Assembly (NCBI GenBank): GCA_028285485.1
Contig: JANQPC010000007.1
Location: 1-40,064, forward strand
Length of the DNA stretch: 40,064 nt
Origin: Paracoccaceae bacterium
GTDB taxonomy: Bacteria > Pseudomonadota > Alphaproteobacteria > Rhodobacterales > Rhodobacteraceae
Reading direction: 5' to 3'
Part shown: piece after piece, positions 1 to 10,491 of the stretch
Numbering within the stretch: position 1 is the stretch's first letter
Layout: every line of letters starts with the position of its first letter
The notes under the pieces: generated by a model
Told to the model about the DNA's origin: nothing
Database searches by the model: none
What the model saw: only the letters and a program-made list of their open reading frames with translations
Program-made: the position numbers and the translations under genes

Positions 1-468
1 GCCGATATCACGCGCAGTGTGGCCACGGCGATCGAGGCCGCGGCGGCGCATGTGGCGGGGCCCATCGCGCTGGCGGGGCATTCCGCGGGCGGGCATTTGG
101 TGGCGCGGATGGCCAACGGCGATACGGCGCTCTCACCGGAAACGCTTGCTCGAATCAAGAAAATCCTCCCGATCTCGCCCGTCACCGATCTGCGCCCGCT
201 GATCGAGACGGAGATGAACGCCGATTTCCGGCTGGATGCCGAAAGCGCGGTGGCCGAAAGCCCGGCGCTTTTGCCAAAGGCGCGGGCGATCCCGGTTTCG
301 GTCTTCGTGGGGGCCGGGGAACGGCCCGTTTTCATTGATCAGGCGCGCTGGCTGGCGGAGGCCTGGGCGGAGACCGAGCTTACCATCCTTCCCGCCCGGC
401 ACCATTTTGACGTGATCGATGCGCTGGCCGATCCCGATAGCGCGATGATCACCGCGCTGCTGGGGTGA
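1..468 (+). CDS. alpha/beta hydrolase, C-terminal part (5' end outside window)
   Basis: This is the C-terminal 155 residues of an alpha/beta-hydrolase-fold enzyme; the frame is open from base 1 and stops with TGA at 466-468. The nucleophile elbow GHSAGG is visible at about residues 27-32 of the visible part, followed by HLVARM. An Asp/Glu-rich stretch and a late HHFDVIDAL segment supply the expected C-terminal catalytic His. The pattern resembles the arylformamidase/BD-FAE-like esterase group, but the substrate cannot be read from this fragment. A PaiB-like gene follows 51 bases downstream on the same strand, so the two may be co-transcribed. The GTG at 19 is only an in-frame valine codon and not a convincing start. 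Confidence 0.8.
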   Translation, partial: ADITRSVATAIEAAAAHVAGPIALAGHSAGGHLVARMANGDTALSPETLARIKKILPISPVTDLRPLIETEMNADFRLDAESAVAESPALLPKARAIPVSVFVGAGERPVFIDQARWLAEAWAETELTILPARHHFDVIDALADPDSAMITALLG

Positions 469-519
469 GTTGCGGGGCATCGCCCCTGCGCCAGGCCAAG
501 CGGCAGTCCGGAGGCCGCG

Positions 520-1152
520 ATGTTTCAGCCCGAGATCTTTCATGAGACCCGCATACCGGTGATGCACGGCCTGATGGCGGCGCATCCCTTCGCAACGCTG
601 GTGACGGCCTCGGGCGGGCTGGCGGCCGACCGCCTGCCTCTGGTGCTGCATCCGGAAGGCGGCCCTTACGGAATGCTGCGCGGCCACATCGCCGCGGGCA
701 ACCCGCTTGCGAAGGAAGAAGTGCCGATGGAAGCGCTGGCGATCTTTCAGGGCCCGCAGGCCTATGTCACGCCCGCGTGGTACGCCTCGAAGGCAGAGCA
801 CGGGAAGGTGGTGCCAACGTGGAACGACGTGGTTGTGCATGCCCGGGGCGAGATCCGTTTGGTGCGGGATCCCGGCTGGCTTCTCGCCCATCTTTCGGCA
901 CTGACCGATGCGCAGGAGGGCAATCGCCCCGCGCCCTGGGCGGTGTCAGTTGCGCCGGAGCCCTTCGTGGCGCGGCAATTGCGGGGGATCGTGGGGATCG
1001 AGATCGCGATCACGGCGCTGACCGGCACCTGGAAGGTGAGCCAGAACAAGGCGCCGGATGACAGGGCCGGGGTTCAGAGCGGCTTTGCGGCGGCAGGCGG
1101 GGCAGAGATGGCCGCGCTTGTTGCGGATTACGGCGCGGCGCGGGGCCCCTGA
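520..1152 (+). CDS. PaiB-family FMN-binding split-barrel protein (putative negative regulator)
   Basis: This 210-residue protein is the usual size for the PaiB/FMN-binding negative transcriptional regulator family. Family landmarks are the N-terminal MFQPEIF, an AYVTPAWYASK segment near residue 80, VPTWN near residue 100, GIVGIEI near residue 160 and a TWKVSQNK segment near residue 170. The fold is a flavin-reductase-like split barrel that binds FMN or haem-like ligands. The name regulator comes from Bacillus PaiB; a direct regulatory role here is not shown. The motif is usually VPTWNY, and here the last residue is Asp. An upstream purine-rich GGAGG lies about 8 bases before ATG. It is probably co-transcribed with the preceding hydrolase. 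Confidence 0.85.
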   Translation: MFQPEIFHETRIPVMHGLMAAHPFATLVTASGGLAADRLPLVLHPEGGPYGMLRGHIAAGNPLAKEEVPMEALAIFQGPQAYVTPAWYASKAEHGKVVPTWNDVVVHARGEIRLVRDPGWLLAHLSALTDAQEGNRPAPWAVSVAPEPFVARQLRGIVGIEIAITALTGTWKVSQNKAPDDRAGVQSGFAAAGGAEMAALVADYGAARGP

Positions 1153-1186
1153 CAGGCCGCGATGCGGGGCCGCGAGGCGCCTGCGA

Positions 1187-1768
1187 TCACTGCCCGAAAT
1201 CTTCCAGCGCGTTGAAATCCATCGTTTCGAGATGCGCAATGATGGCATCCACATCCTCGCCCGAGGCCTGAACCAGCACGCGCCCACCGATGAGCCCGGT
1301 AACCTCTTCATCCTGCTGCATGAATTTCTCGCGGCCCACGCGCACCATCTTGCCGCCCGAGGCGGTGATCATCGCGGCATTGCCGAGCATGCCGCCCAGC
1401 GCGGCCACCATCGGGCTGTCGGCCATGATGGTGATCGAAAAGTAGCTTCCGCCATTTTCGTATTCCGCGCCCGCGCCGATCCCGCCGCCCATCATCGACA
1501 TGCCGGCGGCAATGGACTCGTCCATCTGCCGTTCCCAGCCTTCCATCGGATCGGGCAGGAAGCCCGCAAGCCCGTCCGCCTTCATCTCGTTAAGAAGTTG
1601 TAGCGCAAAGGTCAGCTCTTCGGCGGCATAGACGGTATCGCCTTCCTCGTACGCCTCAAGCGCATTGTTGATCGCCTCGGTCACGTCATCAGCCGCGGCG
1701 GGTGCGGCGGTAAGCGCGAGGGCGGCGGTGACGGCGAGGGCCGGGGCAAGGGGGGTACGGGGGAACAT
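1187..1768 (-). CDS. secreted protein of unknown function
   Basis: I do not recognise a named family for this 193-residue protein. The start at 1768 is chosen because an AGGAG sits 10 bases upstream (plus-strand 1779-1783) and because it places a clean Sec signal peptide at the N-terminus: Arg near residue 4, a long Ala/Leu core, and an AAPAAA cleavage region near residue 26. A more upstream in-frame start would bury that signal. The mature part begins with a helix rich in Glu and Ala, has a Met- and Gly-rich middle (GMSMMGGGIG), and then a compact C-terminal domain. The probable location is the periplasm. It converges with the PaiB-like gene and shares no obvious operon with the peptidase upstream. 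Confidence 0.75.
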   Translation of the reverse strand: MFPRTPLAPALAVTAALALTAAPAAADDVTEAINNALEAYEEGDTVYAAEELTFALQLLNEMKADGLAGFLPDPMEGWERQMDESIAAGMSMMGGGIGAGAEYENGGSYFSITIMADSPMVAALGGMLGNAAMITASGGKMVRVGREKFMQQDEEVTGLIGGRVLVQASGEDVDAIIAHLETMDFNALEDFGQ

Positions 1769-1828
1769 GGGCGCAGTACTCCTGAAAGATCTGATGCCAA
1801 GCCTAGCGGGGCTTCGGCGTTGGGACAA

Positions 1829-2839
1829 TCAATCTTGCCCGAACCGCGCGGCCCCAAAACGCTCAGCCCAGGTGGGCAGCAGATCTCCCGGTGCGGGCGT
1901 GGCGGCATAGACGCCCCGGGCAATGGCGCGCGCAAGGCAGAGGGCGGCGGCATGGCCGATCTGGGCCACGCCTGCGATCCGGTCATCGATCTCGCGGGCG
2001 CCGGTCGCGGCGGAGAAGACAAGATCGCCATCCATCGGCGTGTGCGCCGGAACAACGGCGCGCGCGATGCCGTCATGGGCCGCAACGGCCACGCGCTTGG
2101 CCTCGGATGGCGTGAGATCGGCATCCGTGGCGACGATGGCAATGGTTGTTGCGGTGCCGGGCCGCGGCCTGTTGGGCACCGCGCCGGTCAGGCCGCTTTC
2201 TTGCGCAGGCCCAAGCCCTCCGAACTCGCCCGCCTGTTCGAAGGGGGCGGCCCAGAACTGCCCGCTGTCGCCCGCGGTGACCCCGCCAAGCGCGTTCACC
2301 CCCACAAGGGCGCCCACGGTAGTGCCGCTTTCCAGCACCCAGGAGGCCGATCCCAGCCCGCCCTTGAGCCCGGCCACCTGCGCACCCGTACCCGCGCCCG
2401 CGGTGCCGAGCGCGAAATGGTCGGCCGCCGCATCGAAGGCCTTGGCCCCGAGCGCCGGATAGGGGCTTTCGCCCCAGTCCTTCCGCCCCCCATTGGCCAG
2501 ATCGAAGAGGATCGCCGCGGGCACGATCGGAACCCGGTGCCCGGCAACGGGGAAGCCGCGGCCTGCCGCGCGGCATCGGGCCACGACCCCTGCGGCGGCA
2601 TCGAGCCCGAAGCCGGAGCCACCGGAAAGCACCAGCGCATCAACCTTGCTCACAATGTTTTCCGGCGCGAGCAGATCGGTTTCCCGCGTGCCCGGCGCAC
2701 CGCCCATCACATGCACGGCGGCGGTGAAGGGCGCCTCTGCCGTCAGCACCGTGGTGCCGGATTTCAGCGCATGGTCCTCGGCATTGCCCACGAGAAGGCC
2801 CGCGACATCGGTGATGAGGTTCTGTGCGCCGGGGGTCAT
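1829..2839 (-). CDS. P1-family peptidase (DmpA/NylC-like N-terminal nucleophile hydrolase)
   Basis: This 336-residue protein matches the P1 (DmpA, L-aminopeptidase D-Ala-esterase/amidase; nylon-oligomer hydrolase NylC) family. Members self-cleave and expose an N-terminal Ser or Thr nucleophile. Visible landmarks are LSGGSGFGLDAAAGV at residues 71-85, a glycine-rich ESGTTVGALVGVNALG near 170-185, TTIAIVATDADLT from 231, and AHDGIARAVVPAHTPMDGD near 253-271. The residue before the likely nucleophile Thr231 is Ala, where I expect Asn in relatives. Start: ATG at 2839, just 19 bases after the SDR stop at 2859, which suggests SDR-peptidase co-transcription. No signal peptide is seen, so it is probably cytoplasmic, acting on short amides or peptides. 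Confidence 0.88.
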   Translation of the reverse strand: MTPGAQNLITDVAGLLVGNAEDHALKSGTTVLTAEAPFTAAVHVMGGAPGTRETDLLAPENIVSKVDALVLSGGSGFGLDAAAGVVARCRAAGRGFPVAGHRVPIVPAAILFDLANGGRKDWGESPYPALGAKAFDAAADHFALGTAGAGTGAQVAGLKGGLGSASWVLESGTTVGALVGVNALGGVTAGDSGQFWAAPFEQAGEFGGLGPAQESGLTGAVPNRPRPGTATTIAIVATDADLTPSEAKRVAVAAHDGIARAVVPAHTPMDGDLVFSAATGAREIDDRIAGVAQIGHAAALCLARAIARGVYAATPAPGDLLPTWAERFGAARFGQD

Positions 2840-2858
2840 GCGCCGCGTGCCCGCGCGA

Positions 2859-3599
2859 TCAGATGCACCGCCCGCCATCCACTTCCATCGCCACACCGGT
2901 CACCATGCTGGCCTCGTCAGAGCAGAGGTAAAGCGCGGCGCCCGCGATATCTTCGGGGGTGGAGAAGCGGCCAAGCGGGATCGTGGAGATGAACTTGGCA
3001 CGCACCTCCGGTGTGTCTTCCCCCATAAAGGATTTCAGCAGCGGCGTTTCGCCCGCCACCGGGTTGATCGCGTTCACGCGGATGCCGTGGGGCGCCAGCT
3101 CCACCGCCATCGCCTTGGTGGCGGTGATCATCCAGCCCTTCGAGGCATTGTACCAGTTTAGCCGGGGGCGGGGCGAAATGCCCGCCGTGGAGGCGATGTT
3201 GAGGATCGCACCATGCCCCGCCGCCTTCATCGCGGGCACAAGATGGCGCGCGGTCAGGAAGACCGATTTCGCGTTGACCGCCAGCACGCGGTCAAACTCC
3301 TCCTCGCCGATCTCTTCCATGGGCGCAGGCAAATGGGTGATCCCGGCATTGTTGACGAGGATATCGACGCGGCCCAACCGGTCGAGCGCCGTTTCTGCAA
3401 GCGCGGCGACGCTGGCGTTTGAGGCCACGTCAACGCCTTTGGCCACGCCGCCGATCTCATCGGCCACGGCCTTTGCGGCGGCCTCGTTGATATCGGCAAC
3501 AACCACAAGCGCGCCCTCGGCGGCAAAGCGGCGGGCGATCCCGGCGCCAAAGCCCGAGGCGGCGCCGGTGACGATGGCGGTTTTATCGGCAAGTCTCAT
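2859..3599 (-). CDS. SDR-family NAD(P)-dependent oxidoreductase
   Basis: This is a classical short-chain dehydrogenase/reductase of 246 residues, the normal size. It has the dinucleotide motif TGAASGFG at 11-18, an acidic Asp36 after beta-2 (VVVADIN) that favours NAD(H), NNAG at 83-86, and the catalytic Ser137, Tyr150 and Lys154 (YNASK). The C-terminus ends in a VDGG-containing strand as in FabG-like and glucose-1-dehydrogenase-like members. The substrate cannot be deduced. The ATG at 3599 is chosen because it begins directly at the Rossmann strand; a start six codons upstream (MQHDAP) is possible. It precedes the P1 peptidase by 19 bases and is divergent from the small membrane protein at 3694. 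Confidence 0.92.
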   Translation of the reverse strand: MRLADKTAIVTGAASGFGAGIARRFAAEGALVVVADINEAAAKAVADEIGGVAKGVDVASNASVAALAETALDRLGRVDILVNNAGITHLPAPMEEIGEEEFDRVLAVNAKSVFLTARHLVPAMKAAGHGAILNIASTAGISPRPRLNWYNASKGWMITATKAMAVELAPHGIRVNAINPVAGETPLLKSFMGEDTPEVRAKFISTIPLGRFSTPEDIAGAALYLCSDEASMVTGVAMEVDGGRCI

Positions 3600-3693
3600 A
3601 GGCGCATCATGTTGCATGAAAGGCGGGGGGCTGGAAGCCCGCCATTTACGCCGGTGGTTTGCCATCGCCCCGCGGGGCCCCCATGTTGCGGCC

Positions 3694-4056
3694 ATGGGAT
3701 GGGCCCAAGAAACCCTGCCGCCCCTGATCCTCATGGGCGCTTTGGCGGTGATCCTGCCGCGCATTTTCATGCGCTTTGTCGGGCTGAGCCTCACCGCGCT
3801 GGCGCAATGGCTGGTGATCACCGCAGGGATGCTCGTTGTGATCGGTGCCGGCGTTTTTGCGGTGATCTACCTTCGTGAAGGGCTCGATGCCGACGCGCTT
3901 GCCGGGCGCCCGCTGGCCGCGGCCTGGCATTTCGTGCGGCTTGGCTTTTCCACCGCGCTGATCTGGCTGCCGCTTTTGCTGCTGACGGGGCTGCAACTGG
4001 CCATGAGGATCGAGCGGCTGAAGGGCGAGGCGATGGCGGCGCGGGACAAAAGCTAA
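3694..4056 (+). CDS. small integral membrane protein, unknown function
   Basis: This 120-residue protein has three hydrophobic segments at roughly residues 9-27, 33-62 and 82-105, separated by a short acidic loop (REGLDADALAG), and ends with a charged tail. The open frame extends much further upstream, but that part lies opposite the SDR gene and is not believable; the ATG at 3694 is the first start that leaves a coherent membrane protein. No strong Shine-Dalgarno site is seen, and a start at 3616 cannot be excluded. I do not recognise the family. It lies ahead of the DUF1523 gene with 101 bases between, where a promoter-like sequence sits. Confidence 0.6.
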   Translation: MGWAQETLPPLILMGALAVILPRIFMRFVGLSLTALAQWLVITAGMLVVIGAGVFAVIYLREGLDADALAGRPLAAAWHFVRLGFSTALIWLPLLLLTGLQLAMRIERLKGEAMAARDKS

Positions 4057-4100
4057 GCGCGCAGGGCGGGCGGCGGGCGGCAAAAGCGAACCGCGCCCGA

Positions 4101-4129
4101 TTGCGGCGGCCCGCCGGGCGGCCTATCTT
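4101..4129 (+). promoter_or_regulatory. candidate sigma-70-type promoter for the DUF1523 gene
   Basis: TTGCGG at 4101-4106 and TATCTT at 4124-4129 are separated by exactly 17 bases and lie 28 bases before the ATG at 4158. The spacer is very GC-rich and contains a GCCCGCCGGGC palindrome. The assignment rests on consensus matching only. Confidence 0.4.
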
Positions 4130-4157
4130 GATCGCAACCCACCGGAGCCTGCATCCC

Positions 4158-4778
4158 ATGCGCTATGTGAAATGGACCTTCATCGCCCTCATCCTGCTCA
4201 CCATCGGGGCGGTGTTTCACTACACGCTGCCCCAGCGCGATATCGTGCGGATCGTCAACACCTATGAGGAACGGCAGGATTTCGGGTGGAACAGCATCTT
4301 CTGGGCGGGCCCCAATGCAGGCGCGGCCTCGGCGCCGAACCGCGATGTGCTGTTCATCCAGACGGTGCGGGCCAATGGCAACCCGATGGTCTACCGCAAT
4401 GAGGATACCGGCTGGGGCTGGCCGCCCTATTTCAAGTTCGACACGGCGAACTTGCAGACGGAGGCCGCCGATGCCGTCTCCTCCCGCACCGCGCCGGAAT
4501 GGTATGCGGTGACCCATTACGGGTGGCGAAGCGAACTTTTCTCCTCCTTCCCCAATGCCGTGCGCATCCGGCCCGTGATCGGCCCCGATGTGACGCTGAT
4601 CCCCTGGTTCAACATCGTCTTCTTCGTGCTCTTTGCCGTGTTTCTTCTCTGGGTCTGGCGGCTTTGGGTGCGGTTCCGCGAACGGCGGATCGATCCGGTG
4701 CTGGAGGATATCGACGAGGCGTCTGACGAGGTGCGCAGCCGCGCCACCGGCTGGTGGCGCCGCCTGACGGGGCGCTGA
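4158..4778 (+). CDS. DUF1523-family membrane protein
   Basis: This 206-residue protein has one transmembrane helix at about residues 5-22, a periplasmic-sized domain (about 25-145), a second helix at about 148-172 and a cytoplasmic tail rich in Arg and Glu. The central domain contains a RIVNTYEER segment, an NRDVLFIQTV strand and a WGWPPYFKFDTANLQ stretch, which I associate with DUF1523, a family common in Rhodobacterales with no established function. The ATG at 4158 is preferred over an earlier in-frame start because it places the helix at the N-terminus; a GGAG lies 13 bases upstream. pepT begins two bases after its stop, so the genes are probably transcribed together. Confidence 0.82.
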   Translation: MRYVKWTFIALILLTIGAVFHYTLPQRDIVRIVNTYEERQDFGWNSIFWAGPNAGAASAPNRDVLFIQTVRANGNPMVYRNEDTGWGWPPYFKFDTANLQTEAADAVSSRTAPEWYAVTHYGWRSELFSSFPNAVRIRPVIGPDVTLIPWFNIVFFVLFAVFLLWVWRLWVRFRERRIDPVLEDIDEASDEVRSRATGWWRRLTGR

Positions 4779-4780
4779 AG

Positions 4781-6025
4781 ATGCGCAGCGATCTGGAAGC
4801 GGAACTTGAGGCGCGGCTCCTGCGCTACGCCGCGATCGATACCCAAAGCGATGAGACAACGGGGGTGACGCCCAGCACCGCGATTCAGTTCGATCTTCTG
4901 AACCTGCTGGTGGAAGAGCTGCGCGAGATCGGGGCGGAGGATGTGGAACTGACGCCCTACGCCGCGGTTGTGGCCACGATCCCCGCAACGGTCACCAGCG
5001 ATGCGCCCGCCATCGGCTTTTGCGCCCATGTGGATACAGCGCCCGCTTTCCACGCGACCGGTGTGAAGCCGCGCGTGCATCACGGCTACAATGGCGGCGA
5101 GATCCATTACCCTGACAATCCCGATCTGGTGCTTTCGCCCGAAATCTCGCCCTATCTCGGCACCAAGGCGGGCGACGATATCATTACCGCCAGCGGCACA
5201 ACGCTTCTGGGTGCCGATGACAAATCGGGCGTGGCCGTGATCATGGCGATGGCGCGCCACCTTCTGGCCAACCCAGAAATCCCCCATGGCAAGATCCGCG
5301 TGGCCTTTACGCCCGATGAGGAGATCGGGCTTGGCGTTGATCCGCAGCTCGCCCGCGATTTCGGCGTGGATTTTGCCTATACGCTCGATGGCGGCGCCAG
5401 GGGGCGGCTGAATGCCGAGACGTTTTCGGCCGATGGCGCGGTGGTGAAGATCTCGGGCGTTTCGATCCATACCGGCACCGCCAAGGGCATGCTCGTCAAC
5501 GCCCTGCACCTGGCCGCCAAGATCATCGACACGCTGCCGCAGGCCACCCTCACGCCGGAGACAACCGAGGGGCGCGAAGGCTTCATCCATGCCTATGGCT
5601 GCACAGGCGGCGCGGCGGAGGCGGAGGTGAAGTTCATCCTCCGCGATTATGAGCTTCAGGGGCTTGAGGCCAAGGGCGCGCTTCTGCGCCAGGTCTGCGA
5701 AACCGTTGCGGCCACCGAGCCCCGCGCCACGATCACCTGCGAGATCGCGCCGCAGTACCGCAACATGCGCTATTGGCTCGATAAAGATCCCCGGCCGCTG
5801 GAGCTTGCCATGGCCGCCTACCGCGCCAACGGGATCGAGCCGGAGCTTGAGCCGATCCGCGGCGGCACCGACGGATCGCTGCTCACCGAACTGGGCGTGC
5901 CCTGCCCGAATATTTTCACCGGCCAGCAGGAACTTCACGGGCCGCTTGAATGGATCAGCGTGCAGGATATGGCGGCCTCGACGCAGGTCTGCCTGTCTCT
6001 CGTGACGCTGGCGGCAGCGGAATAG
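4781..6025 (+). CDS. pepT: peptidase T (tripeptide aminopeptidase)
   Basis: This 414-residue cytoplasmic M20B metallopeptidase removes the N-terminal residue from tripeptides. Metal-site and catalytic motifs are present: CAHVDTAP with His83 and Asp85, LLGADDKSG with the bridging Asp near residue 147, TPDEEIG with the general-base Glu near 180, a TLDGG segment near 203, and a C-terminal RGGTDGS near 364. The late TGQQELHGPLEW supplies the final His ligand. Length agrees with the roughly 408-residue E. coli enzyme. The ATG at 4781 starts two bases after the DUF1523 stop; the open frame continues nine codons upstream inside that gene, but the annotated start fits family length better. It converges with the ALDH gene, leaving only 10 bases between stops. 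Confidence 0.95.
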   Translation: MRSDLEAELEARLLRYAAIDTQSDETTGVTPSTAIQFDLLNLLVEELREIGAEDVELTPYAAVVATIPATVTSDAPAIGFCAHVDTAPAFHATGVKPRVHHGYNGGEIHYPDNPDLVLSPEISPYLGTKAGDDIITASGTTLLGADDKSGVAVIMAMARHLLANPEIPHGKIRVAFTPDEEIGLGVDPQLARDFGVDFAYTLDGGARGRLNAETFSADGAVVKISGVSIHTGTAKGMLVNALHLAAKIIDTLPQATLTPETTEGREGFIHAYGCTGGAAEAEVKFILRDYELQGLEAKGALLRQVCETVAATEPRATITCEIAPQYRNMRYWLDKDPRPLELAMAAYRANGIEPELEPIRGGTDGSLLTELGVPCPNIFTGQQELHGPLEWISVQDMAASTQVCLSLVTLAAAE

Positions 6026-6035
6026 GCGCGCACCG

Positions 6036-8387
<2,352 letters not shown>

Positions 8388-8407
8388 GCCCAGGCCCGCC
8401 TCTTCAT

Positions 8408-8423
8408 CTTGGCAAAAATACTC
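8408..8423 (-). repeat. Rhodobacterales-type intergenic repeat fragment
   Basis: The plus-strand sequence CTTGGCAAAAATACTC lies between the deoC stop and the ALDH start. A related sequence, CTTTGGAAATACTCCG, occurs at 27165-27180 in another intergenic gap. I recall this A-rich core next to G/C-rich hairpins as a common intergenic element in Rhodobacteraceae; only the two copies are seen here. Confidence 0.4.
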
Positions 8424-8435
8424 ATGCTCCCGGCC

Positions 8436-9437
8436 TCACCCGATCGCATGCCGGTGCGCGGCGGAGTAATGGCCGCTCACGTGATGCTCCAACTGCCGCT
8501 CGATATCGCCCAGAAGCGATGAGGCGCCGAAGCGGAAGAGATCGGGCCTGAGCCACCGGTCGCCCAGCTCATCCTTCACCAGCGCCAGGTAGGTCAGCGC
8601 GTCTTTCGCCTTCGAGATGCCGCCGGCGGGCTTGTAGCCCACGCGGATGCCGGTGCGCTGATGATAATCGCGGATCGCGCGCATCATCACGAGGCTCACG
8701 GGCAGGGTGGCATTTACCGGCTCCTTGCCGGTGGAGGTTTTGATGAAATCCGCCCCTGCCATCATGCAGACAAGGCTTGCGCGCGCGACGTTGCGCAGCG
8801 TGCCAAGCTCGCCCGTGGCGAGGATCGCCTTCACATGGGCCTCGCCGCAGGCCTCGCGGAAGGTTTTCATCTCGTCATAGAGCGCGGCCCAGTCGCCGGT
8901 CAGCACATGCCGGCGCGAGATCACGATATCGATCTCATGGGCCCCCGCGGCCACGCTTTCGCCGATCTCGGCCACGCGCAAATGGAAGGGCGAGAGCCCT
9001 GCGGGAAAGCCCGTGGAGACGGCGGCCACCGGAATACCGGTGCCGCGTAGCGCATCGACGGCCGTTTCCACCATGTCGTGGTAAACGCAAACGGCACCCG
9101 TGGTGAGCCCCTCAAGCCCGAGCGCGGCCAGCAGATCGGCGCGTACCGGGCTTGCGGCCTTTGCGCAGAGCCGGCGCACGCGGCCCTCGGTATCATCGCC
9201 CGCAAGCGTGGTCAGATCGATCAGCGTGATCGCGCGCGCGAGCCAGGCGGCCTGATGATCTTTCTTGACCGAGCGCCGCGTGCCGATCGTGGCCGCGCGC
9301 CGTTCGATGGCCGAGGTATTGGCCTGCGCGCCGCGCACCCAATCGAGATCAAGCGCCAGGCCGGGGTTGCGCGGGGTCTGCACCTGGGGCAGCTGGGCGG
9401 GTGAAGTGCCGGTGGCGGTGGGGTCGAGCGTATCCAT
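8436..9437 (-). CDS. deoC: deoxyribose-phosphate aldolase
   Basis: This 333-residue class I aldolase cleaves 2-deoxyribose 5-phosphate into glyceraldehyde 3-phosphate and acetaldehyde in nucleoside catabolism. The Schiff-base lysine is Lys233 in DFIKTSTGK, the second active-site lysine is Lys269 in GYKPAGGI, and a conserved acidic position is Asp170 in EIDIVI. It is longer than the roughly 259-residue E. coli enzyme because of an N-terminal extension of about 60 residues (NPGLALDLDWV) typical of the long DeoC form. The ATG at 9437 is chosen since upstream codons run into a proline-rich, unconserved stretch. It is first in a two-gene unit with the ALDH16 gene that would consume the acetaldehyde. 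Confidence 0.95.
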   Translation of the reverse strand: MDTLDPTATGTSPAQLPQVQTPRNPGLALDLDWVRGAQANTSAIERRAATIGTRRSVKKDHQAAWLARAITLIDLTTLAGDDTEGRVRRLCAKAASPVRADLLAALGLEGLTTGAVCVYHDMVETAVDALRGTGIPVAAVSTGFPAGLSPFHLRVAEIGESVAAGAHEIDIVISRRHVLTGDWAALYDEMKTFREACGEAHVKAILATGELGTLRNVARASLVCMMAGADFIKTSTGKEPVNATLPVSLVMMRAIRDYHQRTGIRVGYKPAGGISKAKDALTYLALVKDELGDRWLRPDLFRFGASSLLGDIERQLEHHVSGHYSAAHRHAIG

Positions 9438-9559
9438 CAGCGGCCTCTGGGCGGGCGTTTGGCGAAGGGTGTCACGGGGGCCCGGTATTGGCAAGCTGGC
9501 GATCGGGCAGCGCGCGGCCAATGGGGGCGCGTCTTGGGCCGCAGACAAACGGGCTGCAA

Positions 9560-10405
9560 TCAAACGGGGCGAATAACATTCCGCTGGTAACGCGCCCGCC
9601 AGGCGCGCGGGGTCATCCCGTGGCGCGCCTTGAAGAGCTTGTGAAAGTGGCTAAGCGTCTCGAACCCGCAATCAAAGGCAATCTCGGCCAGGCTGTCGGG
9701 GCTGCCGGTCAGCCGCCGGGCGGCGTGATCCATCCGGATCGCGTTCACGATCTCGGTGGGGGTTTGCCCCAGCACATCGCGGCAGACGCGGGAAACATGG
9801 GCGTGCTGCCGCCCCGCCACCCGCACAAAGCCCGCCGCCCCTTCCCGAAACACCTCTTTGTCCTCGGCCGCGCGCAGCGCTTCAGCGAGCCATCCGGGCG
9901 CGCCGGCGGGCAGATCGGGGCCCGCATCGGTGAGATCCGCCAGAAGCCCGGTTAGAAACGCCTCGATCCGCAACGCGCTGCGGGCACCGGCCTCAAGCCG
10001 GATCGCGGCTTGGGAAAGATCGGCCAGCTGGCGGATCGAGCGGGGGAAGACCACCGGCAGATTGCCGCCGTGATGGAAACTGCGGGCGGCGGCCTCGGGA
10101 TGGCGGCGCGCGATATCGGCCACAATCGCGGGGTGGGGCAGGATATTCACAAGCCAGGTTTCGGGCCCCAGCCCCTGCAGACCATGGGCATCGTCGGGGC
10201 GGATGAAGACGAGATCGCCTTCGCTCAGCCGTTGCTCACCGCCCAAAAGCAGATGGCGGGCACCGCCGTTCTGAATCCAGAACAGTTCGTGAAAATCCTG
10301 ACGGTGCAGGCGGCGGGGCCGGTCTGTCGGCACTTTCAGCCGAGCAAAATGGAACTGGTCGCTGCCTGGCAGATAAGTCTCACACTTGAATACGGGAATC
10401 GCCAT
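9560..10405 (-). CDS. AraC-family transcriptional regulator with cupin sensor domain
   Basis: This 281-residue protein has an N-terminal cupin-like ligand domain (about 10-100, with FHELFWIQNGGARHLL and a LSEGDLVFIRPDDAHGL strand) and a C-terminal double helix-turn-helix (about 180-275) with LAEIAFDCGFETLSHFHKLF, followed by the family-typical HGMTPRAWR. Members usually bind a sugar or small metabolite through the cupin domain. It is divergent from the PhyH gene at 10492 with only 86 bases between, so it is a natural candidate regulator of the transporter/mannosidase cluster, and possibly also of deoC downstream. The ATG at 10405 begins the MAIPVFKCETYLPGSDQFHF segment typical of the cupin entry. 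Confidence 0.9.
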   Translation of the reverse strand: MAIPVFKCETYLPGSDQFHFARLKVPTDRPRRLHRQDFHELFWIQNGGARHLLLGGEQRLSEGDLVFIRPDDAHGLQGLGPETWLVNILPHPAIVADIARRHPEAAARSFHHGGNLPVVFPRSIRQLADLSQAAIRLEAGARSALRIEAFLTGLLADLTDAGPDLPAGAPGWLAEALRAAEDKEVFREGAAGFVRVAGRQHAHVSRVCRDVLGQTPTEIVNAIRMDHAARRLTGSPDSLAEIAFDCGFETLSHFHKLFKARHGMTPRAWRARYQRNVIRPV

Positions 10406-10491
10406 GGCATCAAAATAGAGCAGAAAAAACCCAAATTTCGAGAGGATTGGGCAAAGATCGGCAGCTAGGGTGGCGGAGAGGAGACAAACCC
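10406..10491. promoter_or_regulatory. divergent promoter region between the AraC regulator and the PhyH gene
   Basis: This 86-base gap is A-rich compared with its surroundings (a run of six A at 10424-10429) and carries an inverted repeat CCCAA-N12-TTGGG at 10430-10434 and 10447-10451. A GAGGAG Shine-Dalgarno site lies just before the ATG at 10492. Both divergent starts must be driven from here, but no promoter hexamers are convincing. Confidence 0.4.

Noticed and set aside
1820-2992. A 390-codon plus-strand frame
   Set aside because: Antisense to the P1 peptidase; no motif.
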